Shown in pieces: positions 15,431 to 24,481 of a stretch of 64,000 nucleotides of DNA. The DNA comes from Halotia branconii CENA392 (GTDB lineage Bacteria > Cyanobacteriota > Cyanobacteriia > Cyanobacteriales > Nostocaceae). How positions within the stretch are numbered: the stretch's first letter is position 1; each line of letters starts with the position of its first letter. Position numbers and translations under genes: made by a program. Below the pieces are notes generated by a model. The model had not been told where the DNA came from. It saw nothing but the letters and a program-made list of their open reading frames with translations, and did not search any database. The stretch lies in assembly GCF_029953635.1 (NCBI RefSeq), contig NZ_CP124543.1, positions 1,343,455 to 1,407,454 on the forward strand. Reading direction: 5' to 3'.

Positions 15431-18301
15431 CTAAGAATTACCACCAGCTAAGGGTAGTAGTAGACGGCTAACAATACGTTGATCTGGTAACTGATAAAAT
15501 TGTAGTTCTCCTGCCAATTGCTGCATTAAGTTTTGACAGATCAACAGATGTAAGCCTGGTGGTTGGTTGAGAAAGGAAGGAACAAGCACGTCTTTGGGTG
15601 TATTGTGATCTAGTGCTGCTAGCAATTGTGGTTCAATAATGCCGTTATCTGTGATTGACAGTTCTAGAAATTGATCATCTAAACGGCGACACCAGATATC
15701 AATTCTGCTACCACTTTGACAACGGTGACAAGCTGCAACCAATAATTCATGAAGAACTAATTCAAATTTGACGATATCACCAGCGATCGCTAGTGAAGAT
15801 GGATAATCTGAAGTTTGGATTCCTTTGAAACGTGCGGAATTTGCTACCGACTCTTGCTCCTCTACCGATTGTCCCAAATTATGTACACCAGTCCACAGCT
15901 TGTTGTGTTTAAATAAATTGTCTACTCGTTCGAGCGATCGCTTAAGAAAACTGGCTATAGGCATAGTTTCGCTGCTAATATGCAACTGCCATTGTTCCAG
16001 TTTGAGCATTCCAGTCATAGAGGCAGTTGTATGATCTAACTGCCGTAGCAGTAGCTGGTAGCGTGTTTGAGTTAGTTCATTAGTAGGAATGCCCAAATCT
16101 TGTATTTGACCTAGTAATATTACTGCTGTTCTTTGGATTTCTTGTAAACGCCGATGTTTATACCAATTAAGTTGTTGTAATTCTTGGGTTGTAGATTCTA
16201 AAAGTTGGGTAATTTGCCGCTGACGACGTGACCAAGCTAACTGATCTACTAAAATTTCTGTAGCATTTAAGCTTTGTTGTGACCATTGACGCTCTCGACG
16301 GTCTGCTATTAAAACTACCCCTGTTGGTTGATAATCAGTAGCAGTACGTAAGGCCATAACTAAAATTTGACCGATGCCTGAACCATTCAACCATTTCTTA
16401 GTTTCCGATGGTAAATCATCTACATTTACATTTAAGTAACCATCTTTAGCTAGCGCCCACTGAATTAAAACTTCAGCTTGAATGGATACTTTCGCATTGG
16501 TAACAATCCCAAACCCATGTTCGGTAACTAATCCAGGGATAATTTCTGCACAAGACTGACCAAAAGACCAAGACAGTAATAATGTCAGAGGACAGTTGAG
16601 AACAGCTGCAATTTGCTCTAATGCCGTACGTTCTAAATGATTGTCTCTAACCTCATTTTTTTCGTTTTGGGCTTGTTCTAGGGTGTATAAACACTGTTTG
16701 ATGCCATGTAAAATTTTTTGCTGTTGCTTTGTATCACTTTGCAATTGCCACTGATGCACAATCACCCCAATTTGTTGAGCGACAATCCAGAATAATTCCT
16801 TTTCTAAACTTGTCCAAGTACGATGATTTTCGTGAGCAATTAGTACCAATGCTTCTGGTGCATGACCTTGGGCGCAGTTGCAAACTAAAAGCGATCGCAC
16901 ATTATTTTCTATTAAAGGGGAACGCCAATTTAAAAACCGTAAATCTTCATTTAAGTTTTCCACTTCCACTGCAATTGTTGCAGACTTTAACATTTGCAGA
17001 TCCATGTCTTTCAAAGTATGAAAAGTAAATGCTAAAGGACGGCGATTATGAGGTTGAGTTTGATAGAGAATTTGATAATTATGCTGATCAAGGTCGTATT
17101 GTAATAGTAAAAAGCGCGTAGCTGCTAGTCGAGCCAATACTCTGGTTGCACAGTTACGTAAAGTTTCGTGAAGATCGTGATGGCTATAAATAGCTTGGGC
17201 AACTTGACTAGTTAGCTGTGTATCATCTTGAATTATTTTAATAGTGCTTTCCATGCTTTCGACAGGAGCAACCAAAGAAATTAATCCCGCCGCGCTTTGG
17301 ACAAAATTCTTGTCTGTCTCTGTCCAAATGCGAGGTTCATTGCCTTCTACCGCCAGAAAACCTAATAAATCATTTTGCCAGATGATGGGTGCTGCCAACA
17401 GCGATCGCACCTTTAGGCGTTGTAACAATTTAGCTGTAAAATGACTTTCTAATGAACTCCGGGCATCACCAATCCAGACAACTTGATTCACTGACAAAGC
17501 ATAATATAATTCACTCAATTCCTGCACTGTCATTCCTGCTGCTGGTTGCTGACTAGAATCACGACCAATATTAATCAGTTGATTACTCATCCGACACCAA
17601 AAGTAACGCCCTTGGCGCTCAAACCAGTAAACGTTTGTCCGGTTGGGGGAAATAAATTGATGTGTTGTCTCTATAACCGCTTTGAGTCTTTGATCTAAGT
17701 TAGTGAGAGTGCGTAAGTTTTCTAATAATACTAATAATGGCTCATCAGGACGTTTGGTTTGCTTTTGCTGCAAATCCATTTCATGTCTATAAAGTACTGC
17801 CCCCAACTCACCCAAAACTATCAACAGCCTAGCTTTCGCTTCTGCTGGCAGTAAATAACCCCAGCGTTCTGAACCTAATAACAGCAAACCCAAACAACGA
17901 TCTCTATAGCGAATTGGCAAAAAAACCGTTCCTTGGATGTTGAATTTTCTGCCTGTTTCTTGCCACACTGCGGCACGGATTTCAGTTCGTAAGTCTGCTA
18001 ATCCTAAAGGACGCTGTTCGATTACTACTTGCTCTAATAAATCACCTGGGTTGAGGACAACTCGTTTATGTAACAATTTGGTGTCATGATCGGGTGTTAT
18101 GCCTCCTTGACCCAACAATGCATGTTTGAGGCGATCGTAAGTAGCAATCCAAATTAAACTGTAATCAAACTGCTGTTGAATATAAGAAATAGTTGTTTTA
18201 ATCAGAACTTCAACATCATCTTGTTCCCTGAGGCTTTGCAGGACATATCCCAAGGCTTGGATTTGCTGTTCGGCGGCTATAGTTTTTTGTGGCTGCCCCA
18301 T
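15431..18301 (-). CDS. Multi-GAF sensor protein with degenerate histidine-kinase C-terminus
   Basis: Start ATG 18301 (MGQPQKTIAAEQQIQALGYV) is preferred over TTG 18382, which would overlap pyrD. The 956 residues hold at least three GAF-type modules (about 20-180, 200-360 and 370-540) and a fourth GAF-like stretch (about 560-705). A helical dimerisation-like segment (about 720-790) and a HATPase-like end (ITDNG, then PPGLHLLICQNLMQQLAGEL) follow. I find no H-box with a clear phospho-acceptor His, and the N-box Asn is replaced (LHELLVAACH). It may bind a ligand or chromophore without kinase activity. It is divergent from pyrD, 66 bp apart. Confidence 0.8.
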   Translation of the reverse strand: MGQPQKTIAAEQQIQALGYVLQSLREQDDVEVLIKTTISYIQQQFDYSLIWIATYDRLKHALLGQGGITPDHDTKLLHKRVVLNPGDLLEQVVIEQRPLGLADLRTEIRAAVWQETGRKFNIQGTVFLPIRYRDRCLGLLLLGSERWGYLLPAEAKARLLIVLGELGAVLYRHEMDLQQKQTKRPDEPLLVLLENLRTLTNLDQRLKAVIETTHQFISPNRTNVYWFERQGRYFWCRMSNQLINIGRDSSQQPAAGMTVQELSELYYALSVNQVVWIGDARSSLESHFTAKLLQRLKVRSLLAAPIIWQNDLLGFLAVEGNEPRIWTETDKNFVQSAAGLISLVAPVESMESTIKIIQDDTQLTSQVAQAIYSHHDLHETLRNCATRVLARLAATRFLLLQYDLDQHNYQILYQTQPHNRRPLAFTFHTLKDMDLQMLKSATIAVEVENLNEDLRFLNWRSPLIENNVRSLLVCNCAQGHAPEALVLIAHENHRTWTSLEKELFWIVAQQIGVIVHQWQLQSDTKQQQKILHGIKQCLYTLEQAQNEKNEVRDNHLERTALEQIAAVLNCPLTLLLSWSFGQSCAEIIPGLVTEHGFGIVTNAKVSIQAEVLIQWALAKDGYLNVNVDDLPSETKKWLNGSGIGQILVMALRTATDYQPTGVVLIADRRERQWSQQSLNATEILVDQLAWSRRQRQITQLLESTTQELQQLNWYKHRRLQEIQRTAVILLGQIQDLGIPTNELTQTRYQLLLRQLDHTTASMTGMLKLEQWQLHISSETMPIASFLKRSLERVDNLFKHNKLWTGVHNLGQSVEEQESVANSARFKGIQTSDYPSSLAIAGDIVKFELVLHELLVAACHRCQSGSRIDIWCRRLDDQFLELSITDNGIIEPQLLAALDHNTPKDVLVPSFLNQPPGLHLLICQNLMQQLAGELQFYQLPDQRIVSRLLLPLAGGNS

Positions 18302-18367
18302 CTGATTATTGGTTACATAGCTTGTAATATATAAGATGCCCAGAAAACTACTCTGATTAATAAGCTG

Positions 18368-19498
18368 TTGGATATTTATCAAGTTGCAATTCGTCCACTT
18401 TTATTCAATCTGCTCAAAACAGACCCAGAGTGGTTACATCAGCAGACGATTTGGAGTTTAAGCTGGCTTTCGCAAACAGACGCTAGCTGGGTAAACCGGA
18501 GGCTAGAAAAATCTTTGTGTCTCAAAGATTCACGTTTAGCACAAACTTTATTTGGCTTACAATTTCCCAATCCTTTAGGTTTAGCGGCTGGATTTGATAA
18601 AGATGGGATGGCAGCTAGTATCTGGTCGAGTCTGGGTTTTGGTTTTGCAGAATTGGGTACTGTCACGTTTGTAGCCCAACCAGGAAATCCCCGTCCTCGT
18701 TTGTTTCGTTTACCGATGGACAAAGCTGCTCTCAACCGCATGGGTTTTAATAATAGCGGAGCAGCAGCAATGGCCGCACGATTAGCAAAAAGCCAGCAAG
18801 AGTTAGGCTGGTCAATACCGATTGGTATAAATTTAGGTAAATCTAAGGTTACGCCCCTAAAAGCAGCAGCAGAAGATTATCTCAATAGTTTTCGCTTACT
18901 CAAAGAATTGGGCGACTATTTTGTCGTTAATGTTTCTTCACCTAACACACCAGGATTGCGATCGCTCCAAGATGCTGCCATGCTAAGTACGATCTTGGAT
19001 TTATTGCAAACCGAAAATAAACACCAAAAACCAATTTTTGTCAAGATAGCGCCTGACTTGGAATGGGAAGCGATCGCCGATATTATTTCTTTAGCCAAGA
19101 CCTATAAATTAGCAGGAATTATTGCCACCAATACCACAATTAGGCGTGAGGGACTGCAAACTCAAATCATTAGCCAAACAGGCAAATCACCCCAAGATGA
19201 AGCTGGGGGAATTAGCGGTATGCCATTACGCGATCGCTCTACTGAGGTAATTCGGTTTATTTGGCAGCGAACCCAAGGACAAATACCGATCATCGGCGTT
19301 GGTGGCATATTTTCCACTAAAGACGCTTGGGAAAAAATTACAGCTGGTGCTAGTTTGATCCAGGTGTATACAGGCTGGATTTACGAAGGCCCGATGATGG
19401 TAAGCCAGATCCTCAAAGGTTTACTTTCTAAGTTAGAAGAAAATAACTTAAGTTCCATCACCGCAGCTGTAGGCTTAAAAGCAAACATTTCTAAATAA
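18368..19498 (+). CDS. pyrD: Dihydroorotate dehydrogenase (quinone), class 2
   Basis: The 376-residue PyrD oxidises dihydroorotate to orotate in pyrimidine synthesis, passing electrons to quinone. Seen: the N-terminal helical extension typical of class 2 ([20 protein letters not shown]), [28 protein letters not shown], the catalytic-serine region [21 protein letters not shown] and the FMN-phosphate loop IGVGGI. The start is TTG 18368; the family usually begins MDIY, so this non-ATG start is probably right. It is the only pyrimidine gene in view. Confidence 0.96.
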   Translation: MDIYQVAIRPLLFNLLKTDPEWLHQQTIWSLSWLSQTDASWVNRRLEKSLCLKDSRLAQTLFGLQFPNPLGLAAGFDKDGMAASIWSSLGFGFAELGTVTFVAQPGNPRPRLFRLPMDKAALNRMGFNNSGAAAMAARLAKSQQELGWSIPIGINLGKSKVTPLKAAAEDYLNSFRLLKELGDYFVVNVSSPNTPGLRSLQDAAMLSTILDLLQTENKHQKPIFVKIAPDLEWEAIADIISLAKTYKLAGIIATNTTIRREGLQTQIISQTGKSPQDEAGGISGMPLRDRSTEVIRFIWQRTQGQIPIIGVGGIFSTKDAWEKITAGASLIQVYTGWIYEGPMMVSQILKGLLSKLEENNLSSITAAVGLKANISK

Positions 19499-19521
19499 AT
19501 AAAGTCCACTCGTAGTTTTGT

Positions 19522-19888
19522 TAGTGGTCAGTGGTCAGTGGTCAGTAGTCAGTGGCAAAGCGAAAAGTCTGTGCGTCCCGGTTTCCGGGCGCAGAACTTT
19601 TCAAGACAGCGAAAAGTCAAGCCAGTCTCGTGGGCGGCTTTGCCACGCCAGTCCGCACAACGGGGGGAACCCCCGCAAGCGGCTGGCTCGACTTGAGAGA
19701 ACTGGCGCTGTGCGTCCCAGTTTCCGAAGAGAAGTTGCCGGGGAGATGTTCTCTCCGGCAAACTTCGGGGCGCAGAACTTTTCAAGAAGATTTGTGAAAA
19801 CCACCCCTTCAGGGATGGAGTATTAAACCAAATTACAAAAAACAACCTAACAACTGACAATTGACCACTGACACGCGCAGCGTCAATA
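19522..19888. mobile_element. Composite MITE-like element downstream of pyrD
   Basis: Left end TAGTGGTCAGTGGTCAGTGG, right end CAACTGACAATTGACCACTG then ACACGCGCAGCG: the same family as 6534-6700. It is longer because an internal stretch is duplicated. The block GGGCGCAGAACTTTTCAAG occurs near 19587 and again near 19769, with GC-rich hairpins between (CGGGGGGAACCCCCG; GCCGGGGAGA/TCTCCGGC). ORFs read here on both strands are artefacts. Confidence 0.75.
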
Positions 19889-19910
19889 AATGACTTTTGC
19901 CTGAAAATTT

Positions 19911-20645
19911 TTAATTTTTGCCTTCTTCCTCAAGTGGGAAAAACTCCTTATTTTTTTCAGAGAATGTCCAAGCAATGCCATCTGGGTCTTTGCTGCGACT
20001 CCACTCTGGAAACTCTGGATCGTTTCGTCGTTTATAAACTGTGCTGGAATAAACATTTAGCCGCTTGGCTAGTTCTGATTGAATCAGAGAGCCAAAAACC
20101 AATTGCTGTTCTAGCGATCGCTGTGCTTCCGTATGGGTTGCTGGGGTTACTAATTCCGGTTCTGTTTCCTCCTTTACTGGTTGTTGTGGCGGTGGTTCCA
20201 AAAGCGAACGTGCAGTTTTGGTAACTGGTTGAGCCGGAAGTTTTTTCACAGGCTCACTACTATCAAGTATGTTGCCTAAAATACTGGCAGTTATAAAGTA
20301 ATAAACTTCACCTCCTTCTTCAGAGTTGCGTAGGCTAGCACCAAATTCCGCAGCTTTACTATCTAGGTAGCGTTTGGCAACTGATCCAGAAAAACTGCCC
20401 TTAATTGCCAAATCCATCGGCGTTATCTGACCCTGGTTTTCCCGAATTAACTGATGGAAAATTGGATTAACTTGCTGACACCACTTTTGCCATCGATATT
20501 GCTGCCAAAGATTGAAACCTAGGGCTAGCAAAATTAACACTAGTAAAGCTTTCCAAGTAGAAACCAAGAAAATAATCAAAAACGAGATTGGCAAAAGCAG
20601 AACGAGAAACGCTTTCCCGTTGCCTTCCATTAGTTTTTCACTCAT
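19911..20645 (-). CDS. Membrane-anchored protein with C-terminal HTH-like domain
   Basis: Start ATG 20645 (MSEKLMEGNGKAFLVLLLPI) is preferred over TTG 20660. Two adjacent hydrophobic segments (about 13-50) are followed by a soluble region, a Pro/Glu-rich linker (about 135-170) and a C-terminal module LIQSELAKRLNVYSSTVYKR plus RNDPEFPEWSRSKDPDGIAW. This reads like a helix-turn-helix of MerR/excisionase type (a DPEFPEW motif after the recognition helix). I infer a membrane-tethered DNA-binding protein. Its upstream region has four TTGGCAA sites, so autoregulation is plausible. I know no characterised homologue. Confidence 0.65.
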   Translation of the reverse strand: MSEKLMEGNGKAFLVLLLPISFLIIFLVSTWKALLVLILLALGFNLWQQYRWQKWCQQVNPIFHQLIRENQGQITPMDLAIKGSFSGSVAKRYLDSKAAEFGASLRNSEEGGEVYYFITASILGNILDSSEPVKKLPAQPVTKTARSLLEPPPQQPVKEETEPELVTPATHTEAQRSLEQQLVFGSLIQSELAKRLNVYSSTVYKRRNDPEFPEWSRSKDPDGIAWTFSEKNKEFFPLEEEGKN

Positions 20646-20653
20646 GCTGATTC

Positions 20654-20740
20654 TTGCCAAGTGAATTTTTGTGAAATAGTACTATATATCTTGGCAAAAA
20701 TTGTGACATTTTTTTGTATCATTTGGCAAAGTCTTGGCAA
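20654..20740. promoter_or_regulatory. Four TTGGCAA motifs in a divergent promoter region
   Basis: TTGGCAA occurs at 20691-20697, 20723-20729 and 20734-20740, and inverted (TTGCCAA) at 20654-20660. The last two start 11 bp apart, about one helical turn. They lie between the membrane-HTH gene and the small membrane protein gene at 20898. It looks like an operator cluster. Confidence 0.6.
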
Positions 20741-20897
20741 ATTTGTTAGCAAAAACCAGACTAAATCTAATAATTTTTACCTTTGGATCAAGGTTTTCTG
20801 GCTTAGACATTAGCTAAAATCACAGACACAACCGCCAAACATCAGATTTGGTTGGTCTGTTATTAAATAAGCATCCTAGCTAAGGTAGAAAAAACTG

Positions 20898-21242
20898 ATG
20901 AATCCTCAACCTGAAGAAGACTTGCAACGCCGGCTGCAAAAGCTAGAGGCAGAGATTAATTCCTCACCGGGCGAAGTTAGACAACCACAAGAACCAAAAA
21001 ATACATCTGAGGCTAGTCTGTTCGACTTCAAATCACACTTGAGGCGATCGCAACTTTGGTTTAACAACTTGTCTAAAATCAGCCAAGTAATCTTTGTGGG
21101 TGTGGCAGTACTGTTGGGCTTGGCAATAATCCAAATAACACTGAAACTTGTGGCATCGGCAATTAGTCTGGCAGTTCTAGCAGGGTTAGTGTATCTTGGA
21201 TACAAATTTTTCGTGTCTGGTAGCTTTCGCAATAAGCAATAG
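20898..21242 (+). CDS. Small membrane protein, 114 aa
   Basis: The soluble, charged N-terminus (EEDLQRRLQKLEAEINSS) is coiled-coil-like. Two hydrophobic segments follow (about 60-78 and 82-103), ending in a basic tail (GYKFFVSGSFRNKQ). I do not recognise a family. It is upstream of the HglK-like gene (53 bp gap with a stable hairpin) and divergent from the membrane-HTH gene. It may be cotranscribed with the HglK-like gene. Confidence 0.7.
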   Translation: MNPQPEEDLQRRLQKLEAEINSSPGEVRQPQEPKNTSEASLFDFKSHLRRSQLWFNNLSKISQVIFVGVAVLLGLAIIQITLKLVASAISLAVLAGLVYLGYKFFVSGSFRNKQ

Positions 21243-21253
21243 TCTATGTTAAC

Positions 21254-21271
21254 TGCGCCGGCAACGGCGCA
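21254..21271 (+). promoter_or_regulatory. GNRA-loop hairpin between two genes
   Basis: TGCGCCG-GCAA-CGGCGCA forms a 7-bp G/C-rich stem with a GCAA (GNRA) tetraloop, 25 bp before the next start codon. There is no T tract. It could stabilise an mRNA end or attenuate read-through. Confidence 0.5.
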
Positions 21272-21295
21272 AATAAAATCAAAGGAAATTATCCG

Positions 21296-23470
21296 ATGGC
21301 GACTCCAATTGTCAGGAGAAGTAGTAATCAATCGAGTTTGTCAAAAACATCAGAAACAGCCAATGCACAGCCATTAATTACTAGGCGTTTTGCTGCTTGG
21401 ACTGCTGAAATTACACTAGTGATTGTCAGTGGGTTAATTCCCTTAGGAATTGGTGCTTATATCAATTCTAGAAGTGATGTCAACCGCGTACCCCTCAACC
21501 CCTTGCTAGTGGTCACAGAAAGAGCGATCGCTCGTCCCTTAGCTTTACCTGTTAGCTATGGCATCCGTAACGTCGCCAGTCCAACCAATTACTTGTGGAC
21601 AATAGCTTTGTTAGCACCATTGACGCTTTCATGTTGGCAATTATATTTACTAGCTAAAACTGGTAGTACTATTCCTAAACGTCGATTTGGTGTGCGGATT
21701 GTCAACGAGCAAGGTACAGCACCGGGTTTAGCGGCAGTTGTAGTCCGCGAAGGAATTGGTCGCTGGACTGTACCAGTGTCTGTTGCTTATATTCTTTGGC
21801 GTTACAGTTTTGCCTTTCCAAATTTAGGATTATTCACATTTTTAGCTGTATTAATGGTGCTGGGTGAAGGAATGGCTCTACCTTCACGCCAAGGACGACG
21901 AGCATTACACGATTGGTTAGCTGGTACTTATGCTATAGATAGCACTCGTCCCTTACCAACTTCACCAGCCACTAGCAAAGAGCAAGCTTTGCCGATGGGA
22001 ACTAGTGAACTTGAACGCCAGGAAGAAGAAAATGAGCAAGTGGCCTCCCCAGTTATGGTAATGGCAACCGAAGCCCCCAGTCTTCGCACCTTGTGGCGGC
22101 GAATGCGGCAAAACCCCAGCCTGACTTTATTTGGTGTAGCGCTGGTCAGTATGACTGCTGTTTTGGCAACTTTAATTACTACTCAAGTTTATATTCAAAC
22201 TCAGCAAACCCAGCGTGAAACTAAACAAATCAACAGTCAAAAATTTTTAGCCCTAGTCAAACAATTAAGTCCTAACTCTGGCGCTACCACCGAAGAACGC
22301 CAAAGTGTCATTTTAGCGATGGGTGGTCTCAATGATCCGCAGTCTATCCAATTTCTGACGGATCTTTTAGTTAACGAAACCAATCCCGTGCTTGTGGATA
22401 CGATTCAACAAGCTTTAACAAGTATTGGAACTAAAGCTATCCCAGAATTAAAAAACAAAAATCAGTTTTTAGCTGGCGAGTTAGCGGCTATAAGTAACAA
22501 TCCCCAAGAAAAGGAATTACGCCAAAAGCGGTTACAAGTGAACCAGCAGACAATTAACAAGATTCTCACCGTTTACAGCGGTAAAACTGAGAATATCGAT
22601 CTGAGTCGTAGCCAATTGAGTCAGAGTGGCACTCCAGGAAGTTCCTTTTTCAATTTGGTTTTAGAAAACGTCGATTTGTCAGGAGTAAAATTCAAATCTG
22701 CAAAACTTAACCAAGCCAGTTTTAAAGGTAGTCGTTTTCGGGGGGTTGGTGAAGATGGCCGCTTGGATACCTATGATGATGCGATCGCTGATTTGAGTCA
22801 AGCCCAAATGAAACAAGTAAATTTCACCGATGCTAACCTCAGTCGCGTTGTTATGACTGGTAGTGACTTAAGCCGTGCTACTCTCAATAGAGCCAATTTA
22901 TCGAATGCCCGCTTAGTTGGTGCTAATCTCAGCAGCACCCAATTAGTAAGTGCAGATTTACATCACGCAGTTTTAGAAAATGCCAGCCTGACTGGGGCAG
23001 ACTTAGGTGATGCCAAATTAAACGAAGCTAATTTATATGGTGCGCGTTTAGGTCGCGTCATTGCGATCGGAACTCAATTATCGTCAGCCAATTTAACTAA
23101 AACTGACTGGCAAGGATCAGATTTATCGGGAGCCGATTTAGAACGTGCCAATCTCAGCAATGCTAACCTCAGCGCCACTCGTTTAACTGGCGCTACTTTG
23201 CGTTCTGCCCAAATGGAAAATGCCAATTTGCGGAATGCTGATTTAAGCCTTGTAGATTTACGAGGGGCGAATGTCGCAGGAGCAGATTTCCAAGACACAA
23301 TTCTCACACCTAACAAACAAGATCCAGCCGATCAATTTGTGCAAACACCAGATTTAGGCTCAGTATCTGCTGTAGTCAAAGGAGTTGATTTTTCTCAAGC
23401 CAAAAATTTAGACGCGAAACAACTAGCTTATATTTGTACTCAAGGAGGCATTCATCCTCGTTGTCCGTAG
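21296..23470 (+). CDS. hglK: RDD / pentapeptide-repeat membrane protein (HglK-like)
   Basis: The 724 residues comprise an RDD-type membrane domain (about 28-215; hydrophobic segments near 35-55, 98-120 and 158-190), a fourth membrane segment (276-298), a HEAT-like helical part (about 315-400) and pentapeptide A(D/N)LXX repeats (about 435-670). Length and the layout of four membrane segments followed by pentapeptides match HglK of Anabaena (about 727 residues), needed to localise heterocyst glycolipids. The RBS AAAGGA precedes the ATG at good distance. The symbol is given on architecture. Many cyanobacteria have paralogous pentapeptide proteins, so orthology is not certain. Confidence 0.7.
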   Translation: MATPIVRRSSNQSSLSKTSETANAQPLITRRFAAWTAEITLVIVSGLIPLGIGAYINSRSDVNRVPLNPLLVVTERAIARPLALPVSYGIRNVASPTNYLWTIALLAPLTLSCWQLYLLAKTGSTIPKRRFGVRIVNEQGTAPGLAAVVVREGIGRWTVPVSVAYILWRYSFAFPNLGLFTFLAVLMVLGEGMALPSRQGRRALHDWLAGTYAIDSTRPLPTSPATSKEQALPMGTSELERQEEENEQVASPVMVMATEAPSLRTLWRRMRQNPSLTLFGVALVSMTAVLATLITTQVYIQTQQTQRETKQINSQKFLALVKQLSPNSGATTEERQSVILAMGGLNDPQSIQFLTDLLVNETNPVLVDTIQQALTSIGTKAIPELKNKNQFLAGELAAISNNPQEKELRQKRLQVNQQTINKILTVYSGKTENIDLSRSQLSQSGTPGSSFFNLVLENVDLSGVKFKSAKLNQASFKGSRFRGVGEDGRLDTYDDAIADLSQAQMKQVNFTDANLSRVVMTGSDLSRATLNRANLSNARLVGANLSSTQLVSADLHHAVLENASLTGADLGDAKLNEANLYGARLGRVIAIGTQLSSANLTKTDWQGSDLSGADLERANLSNANLSATRLTGATLRSAQMENANLRNADLSLVDLRGANVAGADFQDTILTPNKQDPADQFVQTPDLGSVSAVVKGVDFSQAKNLDAKQLAYICTQGGIHPRCP

Positions 23471-23474
23471 GGAA

Positions 23475-23660
23475 GACAAGAGGCAGGGAGGGGAGCAGGG
23501 GAGGCAGGGGAGCAGGGGGCAGGGAGCAGGGAGCAGGGGAGGCAGGGGAGGCAGGGGAGGCAGGGGAGGCAGGGGAGCAGGGGGGAAATAGGTAATTTTT
23601 CTTCATCTCCCTTGCACCCTGCACCCTGCCCCAATTCTTCTTCCCTATGCCCCACGCCCC
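23475..23660. repeat. G-rich heptamer repeat tract
   Basis: GGGGAGGCA / GGGAGCA units repeat on the + strand (23484-23585), followed by a C-rich arm (CACCCTGCACCCTGCCCC). Multiple G runs of 3-6 could form quadruplexes or a long hairpin. The reverse-strand Pro/Ser-rich ORFs here are artefacts. Confidence 0.85.
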
Positions 23661-23761
23661 GCCACTTAATGAAGAGATAGAATTTCCCGCCGCTTTCTAT
23701 GAATTTAATTAAAGTGAGAATATAAAGAAAGAATTTTAGTCAAAATCAAATAGGATTCTAT

Positions 23762-24475
23762 ATGAAAAAAGCTGTGTACTGGTTAATGGGTGAAAAAGCA
23801 GGACGAACCATAGTTAGTACTTGGAATTGGCTATGGGGAATACCTGTGGAGTCTGGTGGCAAAGTGGCTGTCGCTGTAGCTGAAGAATCACTGCAATCAA
23901 TGCAAGAATCGGTGCAAAAGCTGGCTCAAGCTGTGGCTATGCAAGAAGGTTCTTACAAAATAGCCAAAAACAAATACGAGACGAAAGTCAAAGAATTACG
24001 AACCTTAGAGCAACAAGCAAATATTGCCCAGCGTAATGGTAATCAAGAAGCAGCGCGGATGGCAATGACCAAGGCAATTCAAACAGAACAAATTTTGCCC
24101 AAACTAGAGGAGATGGTCAAACAGGCTGAAACATCTGTAAATGCCTCTAAAGATAAGCTAAACCGGGAACGCATGAAGCTAGAAACCTACAAAGCTGATA
24201 TGCAAAATATGAAAGATATGTCAGAAGTGAACGAAGCATTAGCGATGATTGCCAAAGTCAATAATGAATTTAACATTGGTTCGGCAAAAAGTGACTTTGA
24301 AAAAGCTAAAAGTGCAGTTGAACGTCGTAATTTACAAGTAGACGCTTTAGCTGAAATGTCTGAAAGTTCTACTGAAAAACTCCAGGCTGAAATAGAACAA
24401 ATGACTGTAGATGATGAAGTTTCTCGGCGTTTGCAGATGTTAAATGATTCAACTATTAACCAACTACCAGAGTAA
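23762..24475 (+). CDS. PspA/IM30-like coiled-coil protein
   Basis: The 237-residue protein is nearly all helical with heptad-rich segments (about 45-160 and 175-225), for example LQSMQESVQKLAQAVAMQEG. It resembles the PspA/Vipp1 (ESCRT-III-like) family in length and layout, but its N-terminus (KAVYWLMGEKAGRTIVSTWN) is not the canonical amphipathic helix. It is probably a peripheral membrane scaffold or stress protein. The next gene starts 6 bp after its stop, so the two form an operon. Confidence 0.65.
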   Translation: MKKAVYWLMGEKAGRTIVSTWNWLWGIPVESGGKVAVAVAEESLQSMQESVQKLAQAVAMQEGSYKIAKNKYETKVKELRTLEQQANIAQRNGNQEAARMAMTKAIQTEQILPKLEEMVKQAETSVNASKDKLNRERMKLETYKADMQNMKDMSEVNEALAMIAKVNNEFNIGSAKSDFEKAKSAVERRNLQVDALAEMSESSTEKLQAEIEQMTVDDEVSRRLQMLNDSTINQLPE

Positions 24476-24481
24476 AAAGTT

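Noticed and set aside
19518..19860. Arg/Pro-rich ORFs on both strands after pyrD
   Set aside because: They are frames through a GC-rich dispersed element.
23376..23655. Pro/Ser/Cys-rich minus-strand ORFs
   Set aside because: They are translations of the GGGGAGGCA heptamer tract and part of the HglK-like gene.
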